Origin: JACADW01 sp963747985
GTDB taxonomy: Bacteria > Acidobacteriota > UBA6911
Direction: 5' to 3'
Assembly: GCA_963747985.1 (NCBI GenBank)
Contig: CAVVHG010000013.1
Span: forward strand, 62,001-126,000
Length of the DNA stretch: 64,000 bases
The translations under genes and the position numbers were made by a program. The notes under the pieces were generated by a model, which was not told where the DNA came from, did not search any database, and saw only the letters and a list, made by a program, of their open reading frames with translations. This document shows positions 52,137 to 61,546 of the stretch, piece after piece. The stretch's first letter is position 1; each line of letters opens with the position of its first letter.

Positions 52137-53723
52137 ATGAGAATCGCGGCGATCGACCTCGGGTCGAACTCCTTCCACATCCTGATAGCGCAGATCGCGA
52201 GCCCGTCATCCTTCGAGCCGGTGCTTCGGGAGAAGATGATGATCCGGCTGGGGAAAACCGCCCTGATCACGGGACGGCTCGATCCCCGCGATATTGCACG
52301 CGGCCTGCGTTGCCTGGACGAGTTCCGCCGCCTTGTACTCACCCGGCGGGTAGAACGCACTATCGCCGTCGCGACAAGCGCGATCCGCGAGGCCGAAAAC
52401 GGAGCGGAATTCCTGCACCGCGTGCGAAAGGAATGCGGCTTTCACGCACGCGTCATTTCCGGCCGGGAGGAAGCGCGCCTGATCCATCTTGCGGTCACAC
52501 GGAGTGTGGACCTGGGGGCCGACAAGGTATTGCTGGCGGACATAGGCGGGGGAAGCGTCGAGCTGAGCGTGGCGGACAGCGAAAAGATCTATTTCTCCAC
52601 CAGCCTGAAGCTCGGCTTTCTCCGGCTCCAGGGAAGATTCGTGACAAAAGACCCGATGGCGAAGCGCGAGATGCGAACGCTGTCCGCTTTCCTGCATGAT
52701 TCCCTCGCGGGGCCCCTGGGGAGCGTGCGCAGGCGCGGCCCGGTGCGGTTGATCGCGACGGGCGGCTCGATGGATTCGCTTCTGCGCCTGGCCCGTCAGC
52801 GCAACGCGTTGCGGCCGCGCGCACCGGCCTCCTCCGACCGGGTCAGCCGTAAAGAGGTCCGCGCGATCGTTTCCGATCTCAACGCTTTGCCTTCCGCAGT
52901 GCGGGCGGAAAGATTCGACCTGGACCTCTCACGGGCAGAGTCCCTGCCGGTTGCTGTGATGACCCTCGAAGCGATCCTGGAAGGAACCGGTATCACCGGC
53001 GCCGAGATTTGCCCGGCCGCTTTGCGGGAAGGCGTGATATACGACTTCCTGAGAACCTCGCAGGCATCCGAGCCTGCGCCGATCGGTGCGGGCGACCTGC
53101 GCACCCGGGCGATTCTGGACCTGGCGCAGCGATGCGACTACCCGGCCCAGCACTCGCACCGCGTGGCGCTACTGGCGGGACAGATCTTCGAGCAGACCGC
53201 GAATCTGCATAACCTGGGGGAATACGAAGCGAGGCTCTTGCAGTACGGATCCCTGCTGCACGACATCGGTTACCACATCTCTTATGTCAAGCACCACAAG
53301 CACGCATACTACCTGGTCATGAACTGCGACCTGCGGGGTTTCACACAGGACGAGAGGAGCCTGCTGGCGAGTCTTGTCCGCTATCACAGGCGGGCTGCCC
53401 CCAGAGCCTCCCACGCCTCCCTTGCCGCGCTGCCGCCGCGAGACCGGGAGGTCGTCTGTTCGCTGGCTGCGATCCTCAGGATCGCCGACGCGCTGGATAC
53501 GAGTCATTTTTCGGTTGTCGACGGAGTTGCCATCCGGCCGGTGCGCGGGAAAGTGGTATTCCAGATCATGACCAACAACATGCACCGGAGGGTCCCGCTC
53601 GATCTGGATGGCGTGAGGAAGCGTGCGCGCTATTTCGGGAAACTTTTCGGGGTCGACACGGCATTCCGGATCAGAAGACCTCCGAGAATCGAAAGGACAG
53701 AGGCCGGGGTGCGCGCAGTATGA
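52137..53723 (+). CDS. Ppx/GppA phosphatase with C-terminal HD-type domain (paralogue 1)
   Basis: A 528-residue exopolyphosphatase/pppGpp phosphohydrolase of the sugar-kinase fold. MRIAAIDLGSNSFHILIAQ is phosphate loop 1, TIAVATSAIREAENG carries the conserved catalytic Glu/Arg pair, and LLADIGGGSVELSVAD is loop 2. After about residue 315 comes an HD-like domain (LLHDIGYHISYVKHHKHAYYLV, LVRYHRRAAP). It may degrade polyphosphate from its ends or remove phosphate from pppGpp. ATG 52137 is used; TTG 52122 is an alternative. It is 27 bases upstream of a second paralogue. Confidence 0.9.
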   Translation: MRIAAIDLGSNSFHILIAQIASPSSFEPVLREKMMIRLGKTALITGRLDPRDIARGLRCLDEFRRLVLTRRVERTIAVATSAIREAENGAEFLHRVRKECGFHARVISGREEARLIHLAVTRSVDLGADKVLLADIGGGSVELSVADSEKIYFSTSLKLGFLRLQGRFVTKDPMAKREMRTLSAFLHDSLAGPLGSVRRRGPVRLIATGGSMDSLLRLARQRNALRPRAPASSDRVSRKEVRAIVSDLNALPSAVRAERFDLDLSRAESLPVAVMTLEAILEGTGITGAEICPAALREGVIYDFLRTSQASEPAPIGAGDLRTRAILDLAQRCDYPAQHSHRVALLAGQIFEQTANLHNLGEYEARLLQYGSLLHDIGYHISYVKHHKHAYYLVMNCDLRGFTQDERSLLASLVRYHRRAAPRASHASLAALPPRDREVVCSLAAILRIADALDTSHFSVVDGVAIRPVRGKVVFQIMTNNMHRRVPLDLDGVRKRARYFGKLFGVDTAFRIRRPPRIERTEAGVRAV

Positions 53724-53750
53724 TCTGTCCGCCGCGGCCGGGGGAAGAGC

Positions 53751-55301
53751 ATGGCTCAGACACAGAGTAATCTGGTTGCCGCGATTGACATCGGCGCGAG
53801 CGCCATAAGGATGGACATCGCCGAGGTGCGCCCGGACGGCACGCTGCATGTCCTCGACTCTCTCAAGCGGGGTGTTCAGCTCGGAAGAGATACCTTCACC
53901 GGGGGACACATCGCCGAGGAATCGATACGCGCCGCCTGCGAGGCGCTGCGGCATTTCAAACAGGTCCTGGATACCTACGGGGTCGTCCGCTACCGCGCCG
54001 TCGCGACGAGCGCAGTCAGGGAGTCAGACAACAGCGACACCTTCCTGGACCGGGTCCTGATGAGCACGGGTTTGGACGTCGAGATCATAGACGGGCAGGA
54101 GGAGAACCGCCTGACCTACACGGCCGTTGCGGAATGGCTGAAGGGCAGACCCGAGTTCAGCACCGGGAAGAGCCTGGTGGTGGAAGTGGGCGGGGGGAGC
54201 GCGGACGTGAATCTCCTGTCCGGCACGGAGCTGGTGCAATCAGGGACTTTTGCCCTCGGCTCCATCCGGATCCAGGAAAGCGTCGGTTCCCGAGGGGGTA
54301 CGCGGGACCAGCAGGCGCGTCTGCTGAAACGGCAGATTACCGGCGTAATGGCCAACGTGAAGCGGGCGATCGACTTGAAGGAGGCAGCCAATTTCATCGC
54401 CATCGGTGGAGACGTCCGTTTCGCAGCACGCGTGCTCAAGGGGCCGGAGGTCAAGGGGGATGCTTCCCTGATCCCGCGGGAGACGTTCATCGATTTTGCC
54501 GACTCGATTGCCAAGCAGACGATCGACGGCCTGGTCAAGAAGTACTCCATCTCTTACATGGATGCCGAAACGCTCATCCCTGCGCTCCTGACCTATATGC
54601 AGCTCCTCAAGGAGACCCAGGCCAAGGCGATTGTCGTCAGCGATGCCAGCATAAGGGCAGGGATCCTGCAGGACCTGCTGCCGGCGGACCAGGTCAAGCG
54701 CATAAAGCAGTTGACCAGCCAGATACTTTCGGCGGCGCGGACGCTCGGCCGCCGGTACCAGTTCGACGAAGGCCATGCCGAGCGGGTCCGGGAGCTGAGC
54801 GAGCTCCTATTCGACGAACTCCGCGCCGAGCATCGGCTGACGGAAAACCACCGGCTCTACCTCCAGGTCGCCGCCATCCTGCACGACATCGGCCTTTTCG
54901 TGAATTCCAGGGGACACCATAAGCACTCCCACTACCTGATCGCCAACTCCGGCCTTTTCGGCCTGCGGCAGCGCGAACTCGAGATCATCGCCAACATCGC
55001 GCGCTATCACAGGCGGGCGCTGCCCCAGCGAACTCACACATCCTATGTCTCCCTGGACAGGGAGGAGCGCATGATAGTCTCCAAGCTGGCAGCGATTCTC
55101 CGCGTGGCAAATGCGCTGGACAAGGAGCACCTTCCCAAGGTGACCGACCTGAAAGTCGCGCGGGAGGGTGACCAACTCATCCTGCAGGCTCAGAATGTCT
55201 CGGATCTGAGCATGGAGAGGATGGCGCTTGCCGGCAGGAGCGAGCTCTTCAGCGAAGTTTTCGGGAAGAAGATCGTGCTCAGGGAGGAAGCGAGGGCCTG
55301 A
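53751..55301 (+). CDS. Ppx/GppA phosphatase with C-terminal HD-type domain (paralogue 2)
   Basis: A 516-residue protein with the same order as the upstream gene: loop 1 LVAAIDIGASAIRMDIAEV (ASAIR instead of the usual SNSxH/R), YRAVATSAVRESDNSD, loop 2 LVVEVGGGSADVNLLSG, then the HD-like part (GHAERVRELS, AILHDIGLFVNSRGHHKHSHYLI, IARYHRRALPQR). Loop 1 is somewhat degenerate compared with paralogue 1, so substrate or activity may differ. Its stop overlaps the ppk1 start (TGATG). A division of labour between polyphosphate and pppGpp is possible but not shown by sequence. Confidence 0.88.
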   Translation: MAQTQSNLVAAIDIGASAIRMDIAEVRPDGTLHVLDSLKRGVQLGRDTFTGGHIAEESIRAACEALRHFKQVLDTYGVVRYRAVATSAVRESDNSDTFLDRVLMSTGLDVEIIDGQEENRLTYTAVAEWLKGRPEFSTGKSLVVEVGGGSADVNLLSGTELVQSGTFALGSIRIQESVGSRGGTRDQQARLLKRQITGVMANVKRAIDLKEAANFIAIGGDVRFAARVLKGPEVKGDASLIPRETFIDFADSIAKQTIDGLVKKYSISYMDAETLIPALLTYMQLLKETQAKAIVVSDASIRAGILQDLLPADQVKRIKQLTSQILSAARTLGRRYQFDEGHAERVRELSELLFDELRAEHRLTENHRLYLQVAAILHDIGLFVNSRGHHKHSHYLIANSGLFGLRQRELEIIANIARYHRRALPQRTHTSYVSLDREERMIVSKLAAILRVANALDKEHLPKVTDLKVAREGDQLILQAQNVSDLSMERMALAGRSELFSEVFGKKIVLREEARA

Positions 55302-57409
55302 TGCCTCAGCGCCGCCAGAGTCTTTTTCTTAACCGGGAGTTGAGCTGGCTCGAGTTCAATGCCCGGGTCCTCGAGGAAGGTCAGGACGCGGGCAATCCCA
55401 TCCTGGAACGCCTCCGCTTCTACTGTATCTTCAATTCGAACCTGGACGAATTCTTCATGGTCCGGGTGGCGTCGGTTTTCCGCCAGATCCGGGAGGCGGA
55501 TCCCAAACCGGATCCTTCGGGCATGACGCCCGACCAGCTGCTTGAGAAGATACTCGCGAAGGTGCGGACATTAGTCGATGCCTCCGGCCGGCTCTACGAG
55601 GAAAAGCTTTTGCCGGCACTCGCCAAGCAGAAGATCCAGATCCTGGCCCCGGCGCAGCTGGGTGAAAACCAGCGCCGCTACGTGGACGAGTACTCTGAGC
55701 GCGAAATACAGCCGATTCTCACTCCGCTGGCGATCGACCAGTCGCACACCATACCTCGTCTGACGGCCCTGGCCACCTATCTCGCGGTGCTGCTGGAACC
55801 TCAGAAGGAGGGCGAAACCGGTCGCCGGCTTGCGGTTGTTCAGGTGCCGTCGCTCCTCCCCGGCCTGATCCGACTCCCGGAAGCTTCGGGGGTTGAGGTG
55901 TGCTGGCTGACTGATGTGGTCCGCTGCCGGCTTGATGCGCTATTTGCCGGTTACCGGGTGCTCGAGGTTTCGGCCTTCCGCGTTACCCGGGATTCCGAGC
56001 TTGAGCTCGATGACGAAGGGCAGGAAAGCTACGTGCGGATGCTCGAGACTGAGCTCAAGAAACGTCAGAGGGCAACTCCGATCCGGGTGGAGTGCGAAGT
56101 CTCGATGTCGGAGGAGCTCAAGAAGAGCCTGGTCGAGGGCCTCGGCGTGTCGCAGACGGCGCTGATATCGGTGCGCGGCCCGCTCGATCCCAAGCCCCTC
56201 CTCACGCTGGTCGAAATGCCCGGCTTTGACAAGCTGCGTTACACACCGCAGCCGCCGCTGATGCCTGCCGTCTTCGATCAGGAGCGCGGCATTTTCGACA
56301 TCATCCGGGAACGGGATATCCTGCTTCACCATCCCTACGACAGTTTCGACCCGGTCGTGGAGTTCCTGGAAACGGCGGCCGATGACCCCGATGTGCTCGC
56401 AGTCAGGCAGACGCTGTACCGGGCGAGCGGCAAATCTTCTCCCGTACTCGGCGCACTGACGCGTGCCGCCGAAAAGGGCAAGCAGGTAACTGTCCTGGTC
56501 GAACTGATGGCCCGCTTCGATGAAGAGCGGAACATAAACTGGGCCCGCGATCTGGAAGACGCCGGCGCTCACGTCCTCTACGGCGTTTCAGGACTCAAGG
56601 TGCATGCGAAGATCATTCTCGTCGTCCGGCGCGAGGCAGGAGGCATCCGGCGCTATGTCCACCTTGGGACAGGGAACTACAACGAGCGCACCGCCAGGGT
56701 TTACACCGATCTCGGGCTGTTGACCGCCGATCCAGAAATTGGCCGCGACGCATCCGGTTTTTTCAACACGATCACGGGCTACTCAGAGCCGCCGGCCTTC
56801 ACTCACCTCGTGATGGCTCCCATCGGCATGAGGGATCGCATCATCTCCCTGATCAGGCGCGAAGCGGACCGTGCCCGCTCCGGGCAACCCGTCGGGATCC
56901 TTGCGAAGGTGAACTCCCTTGTAGACACGAAGATTATCGAAGAGCTCTACGCGGCCAGCTCCGCGGGCGTGCCCGTCCGTTTGAATGTCCGGGGGATCTG
57001 CTGCCTCCGGCCGGGAGTCCAGGAAGTGAGCGAGAACATCCAGGTTGTCTCGGTTGTGGATCGCTACCTCGAGCACAGCCGGGTTTTCGTCTTCCGAAAC
57101 GGCGGGAGCACCGAAGTGTATGCGTCCAGTGCCGACTGGATGCCGCGAAACCTGGACCGCAGGGTTGAGCTCATGTTCCCGATTCTGCGCCCCGAGTTGA
57201 GGGATCATGTGATCGATATGCTGGAGGCGCAGTTTGCCGACAACCAGAAGGGGCGCAGGCTGAAGCCGGACGGATCCTACGAGCGCGTCACTCCGGGCAA
57301 GGCGGATCCGGTGCGCGTGCAGGAAAGCCTTTACCGCCGCGCTGTTGCTGAAGCAGAGAGAGTGCGCTCCGTCACCCCGGTGAGGTTCGCGCCGATAGAA
57401 GGGAATTAG
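55301..57409 (+). CDS. ppk1: Polyphosphate kinase 1
   Basis: A 702-residue enzyme of normal PPK1 length. LFLNRELSWLEFNARVLEEGQD is the N-terminal signature; FDPVVEFLETAADDPDVLAVRQTLYRASGKSSPVLGAL, GLKVHAKIILVVRREAGG (autophosphorylated histidine in KVHAK near residue 435) and YVHLGTGNYNERTARVYTDLGLLTADPEIG follow, and EHSRVFVFRNGGSTEVYASSADWMPRNLDRRVEL is the second phospholipase-D-like half. It makes polyphosphate from ATP. It is the last gene of the ppx-ppx-ppk transcript and convergent with hpnG eight bases on. Confidence 0.98.
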   Translation: MPQRRQSLFLNRELSWLEFNARVLEEGQDAGNPILERLRFYCIFNSNLDEFFMVRVASVFRQIREADPKPDPSGMTPDQLLEKILAKVRTLVDASGRLYEEKLLPALAKQKIQILAPAQLGENQRRYVDEYSEREIQPILTPLAIDQSHTIPRLTALATYLAVLLEPQKEGETGRRLAVVQVPSLLPGLIRLPEASGVEVCWLTDVVRCRLDALFAGYRVLEVSAFRVTRDSELELDDEGQESYVRMLETELKKRQRATPIRVECEVSMSEELKKSLVEGLGVSQTALISVRGPLDPKPLLTLVEMPGFDKLRYTPQPPLMPAVFDQERGIFDIIRERDILLHHPYDSFDPVVEFLETAADDPDVLAVRQTLYRASGKSSPVLGALTRAAEKGKQVTVLVELMARFDEERNINWARDLEDAGAHVLYGVSGLKVHAKIILVVRREAGGIRRYVHLGTGNYNERTARVYTDLGLLTADPEIGRDASGFFNTITGYSEPPAFTHLVMAPIGMRDRIISLIRREADRARSGQPVGILAKVNSLVDTKIIEELYAASSAGVPVRLNVRGICCLRPGVQEVSENIQVVSVVDRYLEHSRVFVFRNGGSTEVYASSADWMPRNLDRRVELMFPILRPELRDHVIDMLEAQFADNQKGRRLKPDGSYERVTPGKADPVRVQESLYRRAVAEAERVRSVTPVRFAPIEGN

Positions 57410-57417
57410 CGGCGCAG

Positions 57418-58191
57418 TCAGTCCGGTACGGACTCCGCCTGCGGCGTCCGAAAATACGCGTTCAGAAACCGGCCGAGGCTTTCCCGGGCGATCTCGGTGC
57501 GTCTGTTCCACTCCTGCAGGTTATGGAAGAACTCGCCCGTCGTGAGTGAGTTGACGTGGGTCCTGATTCTCGCTGCACGGGACCGGAAAGAGAACGGCTT
57601 CAGGAAGGGGTCGTCGGCGGGATCGGTTATCGCACGCACGCAGGCTGCCGGGATTCCTTCCAACGCCGCCGCTCGGGCAAGTACGGCGGTTTCCATGTCG
57701 ACCACGGTGGCCCCGAATTGCCTGCGAAGCAGCTCCTTGTGGACCGGGTCTCCCACGACATCGTGGGCAGTCAGCCCTTCAGCACTGCGGATCGACAGGC
57801 CGGCTGCGGCGGCGATGCGGGCCAGGTCGCCGCTCGCCGACAATTCCCACGACCCCTGGCAGAACGAAGCTCCCGCAGCAAGGGCCTCGGCTGGTATTTT
57901 TCCGAGCAGACTCGAACGGGTGATCGCAACCAGGTCGCCCAGCTGCAGGCCGTGTTTCAGAGCTCCGGCGTACCCGACTATGAGTAGCAGCGACGGCCGG
58001 ACGTGCCTGAGAGCACACGCAAGCCTTTCTGCAGCCGCTTTGGGTCCTACTCCGGATCTGAGCAGGTGAAACCGCTGTCCGTCGCGCCGCGCTTCCAGGA
58101 GGCCCGAAACGCCGTCGACCCTGCGCACCTGCCGCGCGGATTCGAGCACAACCTTCGTCTCTTCAGCCAGCGCAGCCACAACGAGCATCAT
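57418..58191 (-). CDS. hpnG: Hopanoid-associated nucleoside phosphorylase-like protein HpnG
   Basis: A 257-residue protein of the MTAN/nucleoside phosphorylase superfamily: VGPKAAAERL, VGYAGALKHGLQLGDLVAITRS, VDMETAVLARAAALEGIPAACVRAITDPADD (the glutamate for ribose binding). HpnG is the assigned adenosylhopane phosphorylase acting after HpnH, releasing adenine to give ribosylhopane. Its location three genes from ispH and hpnA and beside the squalene/phytoene synthase homologue supports that role over 5'-methylthioadenosine nucleosidase. No hpnH is in the window. The C-terminal 40 residues are variable. Confidence 0.83.
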   Translation of the reverse strand: MMLVVAALAEETKVVLESARQVRRVDGVSGLLEARRDGQRFHLLRSGVGPKAAAERLACALRHVRPSLLLIVGYAGALKHGLQLGDLVAITRSSLLGKIPAEALAAGASFCQGSWELSASGDLARIAAAAGLSIRSAEGLTAHDVVGDPVHKELLRRQFGATVVDMETAVLARAAALEGIPAACVRAITDPADDPFLKPFSFRSRAARIRTHVNSLTTGEFFHNLQEWNRRTEIARESLGRFLNAYFRTPQAESVPD

Positions 58192-58365
58192 GGCGCATCC
58201 CTCATTCCCCCTGGTTCAGGCGCGACGCAGCGTCTCCCGCCGGTTTGCCTGACCCTGCTCCTGAAATGGGAGCAACGTCGGGGCCCAAGCTCGTGGTTGC
58301 GGGCTCTCTGGCCTCATAGGCATGGGTGCGCATCCCGCGCGCGGGTTGCCGTTCGCGAGTGGTCA

Positions 58366-59241
58366 TCAGGCGTTTTCTCTCCGCGTCATGAGGCGCATGG
58401 CCATCGCCCTCAGGGCGATCGCGCATTTTTCCGCGTTTGACACACGAACGGTGCGTCCGAATACCTCGTACCGCGCCCCCACGATCTTGTCCAGGAGCCG
58501 GCGGTAGATTTCCATCATGGCCCAGAGGGCGGGCCGGCTGGCACGGTCGACCATGGGGAGGAGGTTGCGTGCACTCTCATAGTAGCCGCGTGCACGTGAT
58601 GCCTGATAGGTCATCAGCTGGAAAAACCGGTCGTCGGAAACACCTTTCATGAGGTCTTCAGGACCGTAACCGAAGCGACGCAGCTCTTCGATCGGGAGGT
58701 AGATTCGTTCCATGCGAGCGTCCTCGCTGACGTCCCTCAGGATATTCGTCAGCTGGAAGGCGATCCCGCACTGCTCGGCATAGTCCTTCGCCTTTTCGTC
58801 CCGGAACCCGAAAATCTGCAAACACGTCAGCCCCACAGCCCCCGCCACGTTGAAACAGTAGCGGTAGAGCTCGGCGAAACTCTCGTACCGACGGATGGCG
58901 AGGTCCATCTCGACGCCATCCAGGATCCAGTGAAAGTACTGGCCGGGAATCGAAAACCTGCGGACAGCATCCCGAAACGCCGGGAGAATCGGATCAGCGT
59001 CGCAATCGCCGTTCAACGCTCCGTCCAACTGCTCGCGCCAGCGGCGCAGCAACGCGCGCTTCCGGTCCTCGGAATGGGAGCCGTCCGCGATGTCGTCGCA
59101 GTGGCGCATGAATGCGTACACGGCACAGAGGGCGCGCCGCTTCTCACGCGGCAGCAGAACGAAGGAATAGTAGAAGTTTCTCGCTCGGCGACGGGCCACC
59201 AGTTCGACGTTCCTGTAGGACTGGCAAAGCTCCTCGGTCAT
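58366..59241 (-). CDS. hpnD: Squalene/phytoene synthase family, HpnD-like (presqualene diphosphate synthase)
   Basis: A 291-residue prenyltransferase. RHCDDIADGSHSED is the first aspartate-rich motif (DxxxD), and QLTNILRDVSEDARMERIYLP is the second, both required for trans-isoprenyl coupling. YCFNVAGAVGLTCLQIFG lies between. The HpnC/HpnD/HpnE set makes squalene via presqualene and hydroxysqualene; HpnD is favoured over phytoene synthase because of adjacent hpnA/hpnG-type genes. HpnC and HpnE are not in the window, so phytoene synthase is the alternative. A 174-base gap separates it from hpnG. Confidence 0.82.
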   Translation of the reverse strand: MTEELCQSYRNVELVARRRARNFYYSFVLLPREKRRALCAVYAFMRHCDDIADGSHSEDRKRALLRRWREQLDGALNGDCDADPILPAFRDAVRRFSIPGQYFHWILDGVEMDLAIRRYESFAELYRYCFNVAGAVGLTCLQIFGFRDEKAKDYAEQCGIAFQLTNILRDVSEDARMERIYLPIEELRRFGYGPEDLMKGVSDDRFFQLMTYQASRARGYYESARNLLPMVDRASRPALWAMMEIYRRLLDKIVGARYEVFGRTVRVSNAEKCAIALRAMAMRLMTRRENA

Positions 59242-59254
59242 ATCTCGCTCAAGC

Positions 59255-59354
59255 AGAATTCAGAATTCAGAAATCAGAATTCAGAATGTCTGTCGGAGAA
59301 CTGGCGGTCTCTCGGCCTAGCATTCCGAATTCTGAGTTCTGAATTCTGAGTTCT
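59255..59354. repeat. Palindromic heptanucleotide element, CAGAATT family
   Basis: Left arm 59255-59288 and right arm 59321-59354, 34 bases each, are complementary at 31 positions, with a 32-base loop. The arms are 7-base CAGAATT units (CAGAATT, CAGAAAT, CAGAATG). TTTTT follows the right arm on the plus strand. It lies in the gap between an alcohol dehydrogenase and hpnD, directly upstream of the hpnD start. Confidence 0.85.
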
Positions 59355-59357
59355 TTT

Positions 59358-60419
59358 TCAGGGAATGATGGCGATCTTGAGATCACCGTTTCTCGTCAGC
59401 AGTCTTTCCAGAACCTCATGCAGGGACGTGAGCCGTTCCTCGCCAGTGATCAACGACCGGGCGCGAATCTCTCCGCGGTGTATGGCGTCAAGCGCTTCAC
59501 GGATGTGTCGCGGCGTGTGGTGAAAGCTGGCTTTGATCGTAATCTCCGAGTAGTGGATCAGCGTCGTATCCAGGGGTATGTGCGTGCCTGAGGGGCAGCC
59601 TCCGAAGAGATTAATGGTTCCGCCCCTGCGGACCATGCCCATCGCTTTCTGCCAGGTTTCGGTCGTCCCGACGGCTTCGATGACGAAATCGGCTCCCCTG
59701 CGTCCGTTGGTGATTTTGCGCACCTGTTCGACTACGTTCGAGTGCGTCGAGTCCACGACATAGTCAGCACCCATCTTCTTGGCCACACCAAGCTGGTACT
59801 CCCTCTTGCCGGCAGCTATGACGGTGGCGCCGAGGCTCTTCAGGATCTGGACGAACATGAGTCCGATCGGGCCCAGCCCGATGACCACCACCGTGTCTCC
59901 CTCCACGATTCCTGTTTCCTCCGCCGCCCGCAGGACGCAGGCCAGCGGTTCCACCAGCGCGGCTTCGTGAAAACTGACGTTGTCAGGCAATATCAGGAGG
60001 TTCTGACGTACGATCCTCTCCGGGATTCTTATGAACTCAGCGTAGGCGCCGTTAATGAAATGCAGGTCTTCGCAAAGATTTGCCAGGTGCCGTTCGCAAA
60101 AGAAACACTCGTTGCACGGGCCGGAGTTCGCCGAGACCACTCTCATCCCCGGGGCGAAACTCTCCACGCCTTCACCTACCTCTTCGACCACGCCCGACAG
60201 TTCGTGCCCGAACACGGAAGGCGGGACGATCATCCGGGCGTGAAACCCCTGGCGGTAAACCTTCAGGTCGGTACCGCAGGTGAGGGCCGCCTTGATGCGG
60301 ACGAGCACTTCTCCCGGGCCCACGCGCGGGATGGGGATCTGCTCGATTCGTACGTCCCGTTTCCCGTAGAGCACCGCGGCGGTCATCTTCTCGCGGGAAA
60401 CCTTCATCAGTTCTCTCAT
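59358..60419 (-). CDS. Zinc-dependent alcohol dehydrogenase (MDR family), copy 1
   Basis: A 353-residue medium-chain dehydrogenase. CGTDLKVYRQG and GHELSGVVEEVGEGV carry catalytic zinc ligands; GPCNECFFCERHLANLC is the structural zinc loop with four cysteines; VVVIGLGPIGLMFVQ is the NAD(P) motif. It starts MRELMKVSREKMTAAVLYGK at ATG 60419, overlapping the stop of the neighbouring dehydrogenase (ATGA), although ATG 60407 is also possible. Substrate is unknown; polyol or alcohol oxidation is typical. It stands between hpnA and hpnD on the same strand. Confidence 0.85.
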   Translation of the reverse strand: MRELMKVSREKMTAAVLYGKRDVRIEQIPIPRVGPGEVLVRIKAALTCGTDLKVYRQGFHARMIVPPSVFGHELSGVVEEVGEGVESFAPGMRVVSANSGPCNECFFCERHLANLCEDLHFINGAYAEFIRIPERIVRQNLLILPDNVSFHEAALVEPLACVLRAAEETGIVEGDTVVVIGLGPIGLMFVQILKSLGATVIAAGKREYQLGVAKKMGADYVVDSTHSNVVEQVRKITNGRRGADFVIEAVGTTETWQKAMGMVRRGGTINLFGGCPSGTHIPLDTTLIHYSEITIKASFHHTPRHIREALDAIHRGEIRARSLITGEERLTSLHEVLERLLTRNGDLKIAIIP

Positions 60420-61522
60420 GGGTTTATCACAACTTTGAGCGAGTCCTCGGAAGGATGCGATGCTATGTGAATACCATCCAGCAGGCGCGCAAGCGGGAGT
60501 CGATGTGTAATCAGCCGGGCTACGTCCACTCTCCGGCTGAAAATCAAGTGCGCGGCCTTCTCCTGGAGTTCCACCGAGGAGCTGTAACTGCCTATGAGCT
60601 TCTTTTCCTCCATGCATACCCTGGAGGCGTCGACGGGAATGATTTCCCCCGGAACGGTCTGCGCGAAGAGCAGAACCCTCCCTCCCCGTCGGACGTGCTT
60701 CTGGGCCGTGACAACCACGTCGGGCACCGCCGTCGCGACGATCGCGAGGTCGGCGCCGCGACCTTCGGTAATGCCGGCCAGTATCCCGTCTGCGGACTCC
60801 TTCCCGGGGTTCAGTGCGAAGTTCGCACCCAACTCGCGTGCGACACGGAGACGGCTTTCCATCGGGTCCAATCCCACGACCGTACAACCATCACAGCGCG
60901 CGGCCTGGGTTAACAGCAGGCCGATCGGACCCTGTCCGAAAATGAGCACCACCTCGCCTGGGGTCAGTTCGGCCGTCTCCAGCGCCTTCAGGCAGGTGTT
61001 GAGCGGTTCCAGGAAGCTGGCCTCCTCGAAACTGATCCCGTCGGGGATTTCCACCGTTCCGGCTTCGACAATCCAATCCATGACCCGAACGTATTCCGCG
61101 AAGCCCCCTCCTGCAGGTTCGAACCCTGCGGTAGTCCCCGTGCGACGGTAGATCTCGCATTGCGAGTAGAGCCTCCGCCGGCAGTAGAAACAGGAGCGGC
61201 ACGGAACGTGATGGTGCGCCACGATTCTGGCGCCGGGCTCGAACCGGGTGACCTTGCTGCCGACACGGACGATGGTGCCGGCGATCTCGTGGCCAAAAAT
61301 ACGAGGGGGCGGGACAAGACCGAGCTCTATCTTCTTGATATCGGTAGCGCACACACCGCATGCCCCGACCCGAACCAGCACTTCGCCTTTTCCGATCTCG
61401 GGGACCGGAACCGGGCGCATCTCGACTTTGTCGCGGCCCTGGTAGACCGCTGCCTGCATAACCGACGGCACGACGGAGGGAGCAGGGTGTTTGTCGATGG
61501 TCACGGTCGCAGGCCTGTTCAT
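60416..61522 (-). CDS. Zinc-dependent alcohol dehydrogenase (MDR family), copy 2
   Basis: A 368-residue medium-chain dehydrogenase related to the downstream one. CGVCATDIKKIELGL and FGHEIAGTIVRVG supply catalytic zinc ligands, HVPCRSCFYCRRRLYSQC the structural zinc loop, and VLIFGQGPIGLLLTQ the nucleotide motif. A variant N-terminal extension (MNRPATVTIDKHPAPSVVPS) precedes the fold. It overlaps its partner by four bases, so the two are probably made together and may form a heteromer or act in sequence. They are upstream of hpnD and downstream of hpnA. Confidence 0.85.
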   Translation of the reverse strand: MNRPATVTIDKHPAPSVVPSVMQAAVYQGRDKVEMRPVPVPEIGKGEVLVRVGACGVCATDIKKIELGLVPPPRIFGHEIAGTIVRVGSKVTRFEPGARIVAHHHVPCRSCFYCRRRLYSQCEIYRRTGTTAGFEPAGGGFAEYVRVMDWIVEAGTVEIPDGISFEEASFLEPLNTCLKALETAELTPGEVVLIFGQGPIGLLLTQAARCDGCTVVGLDPMESRLRVARELGANFALNPGKESADGILAGITEGRGADLAIVATAVPDVVVTAQKHVRRGGRVLLFAQTVPGEIIPVDASRVCMEEKKLIGSYSSSVELQEKAAHLIFSRRVDVARLITHRLPLARLLDGIHIASHPSEDSLKVVINP

Positions 61523-61546
61523 AGTCCGGTCGTATATGGATGCCCT

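Noticed and set aside
59255..59354. CRISPR-like reading of the repeated GAATTCA units
   Set aside because: Units are 7 bases with no spacers, and the two arms are inverted, not direct, repeats; no cas gene is present.
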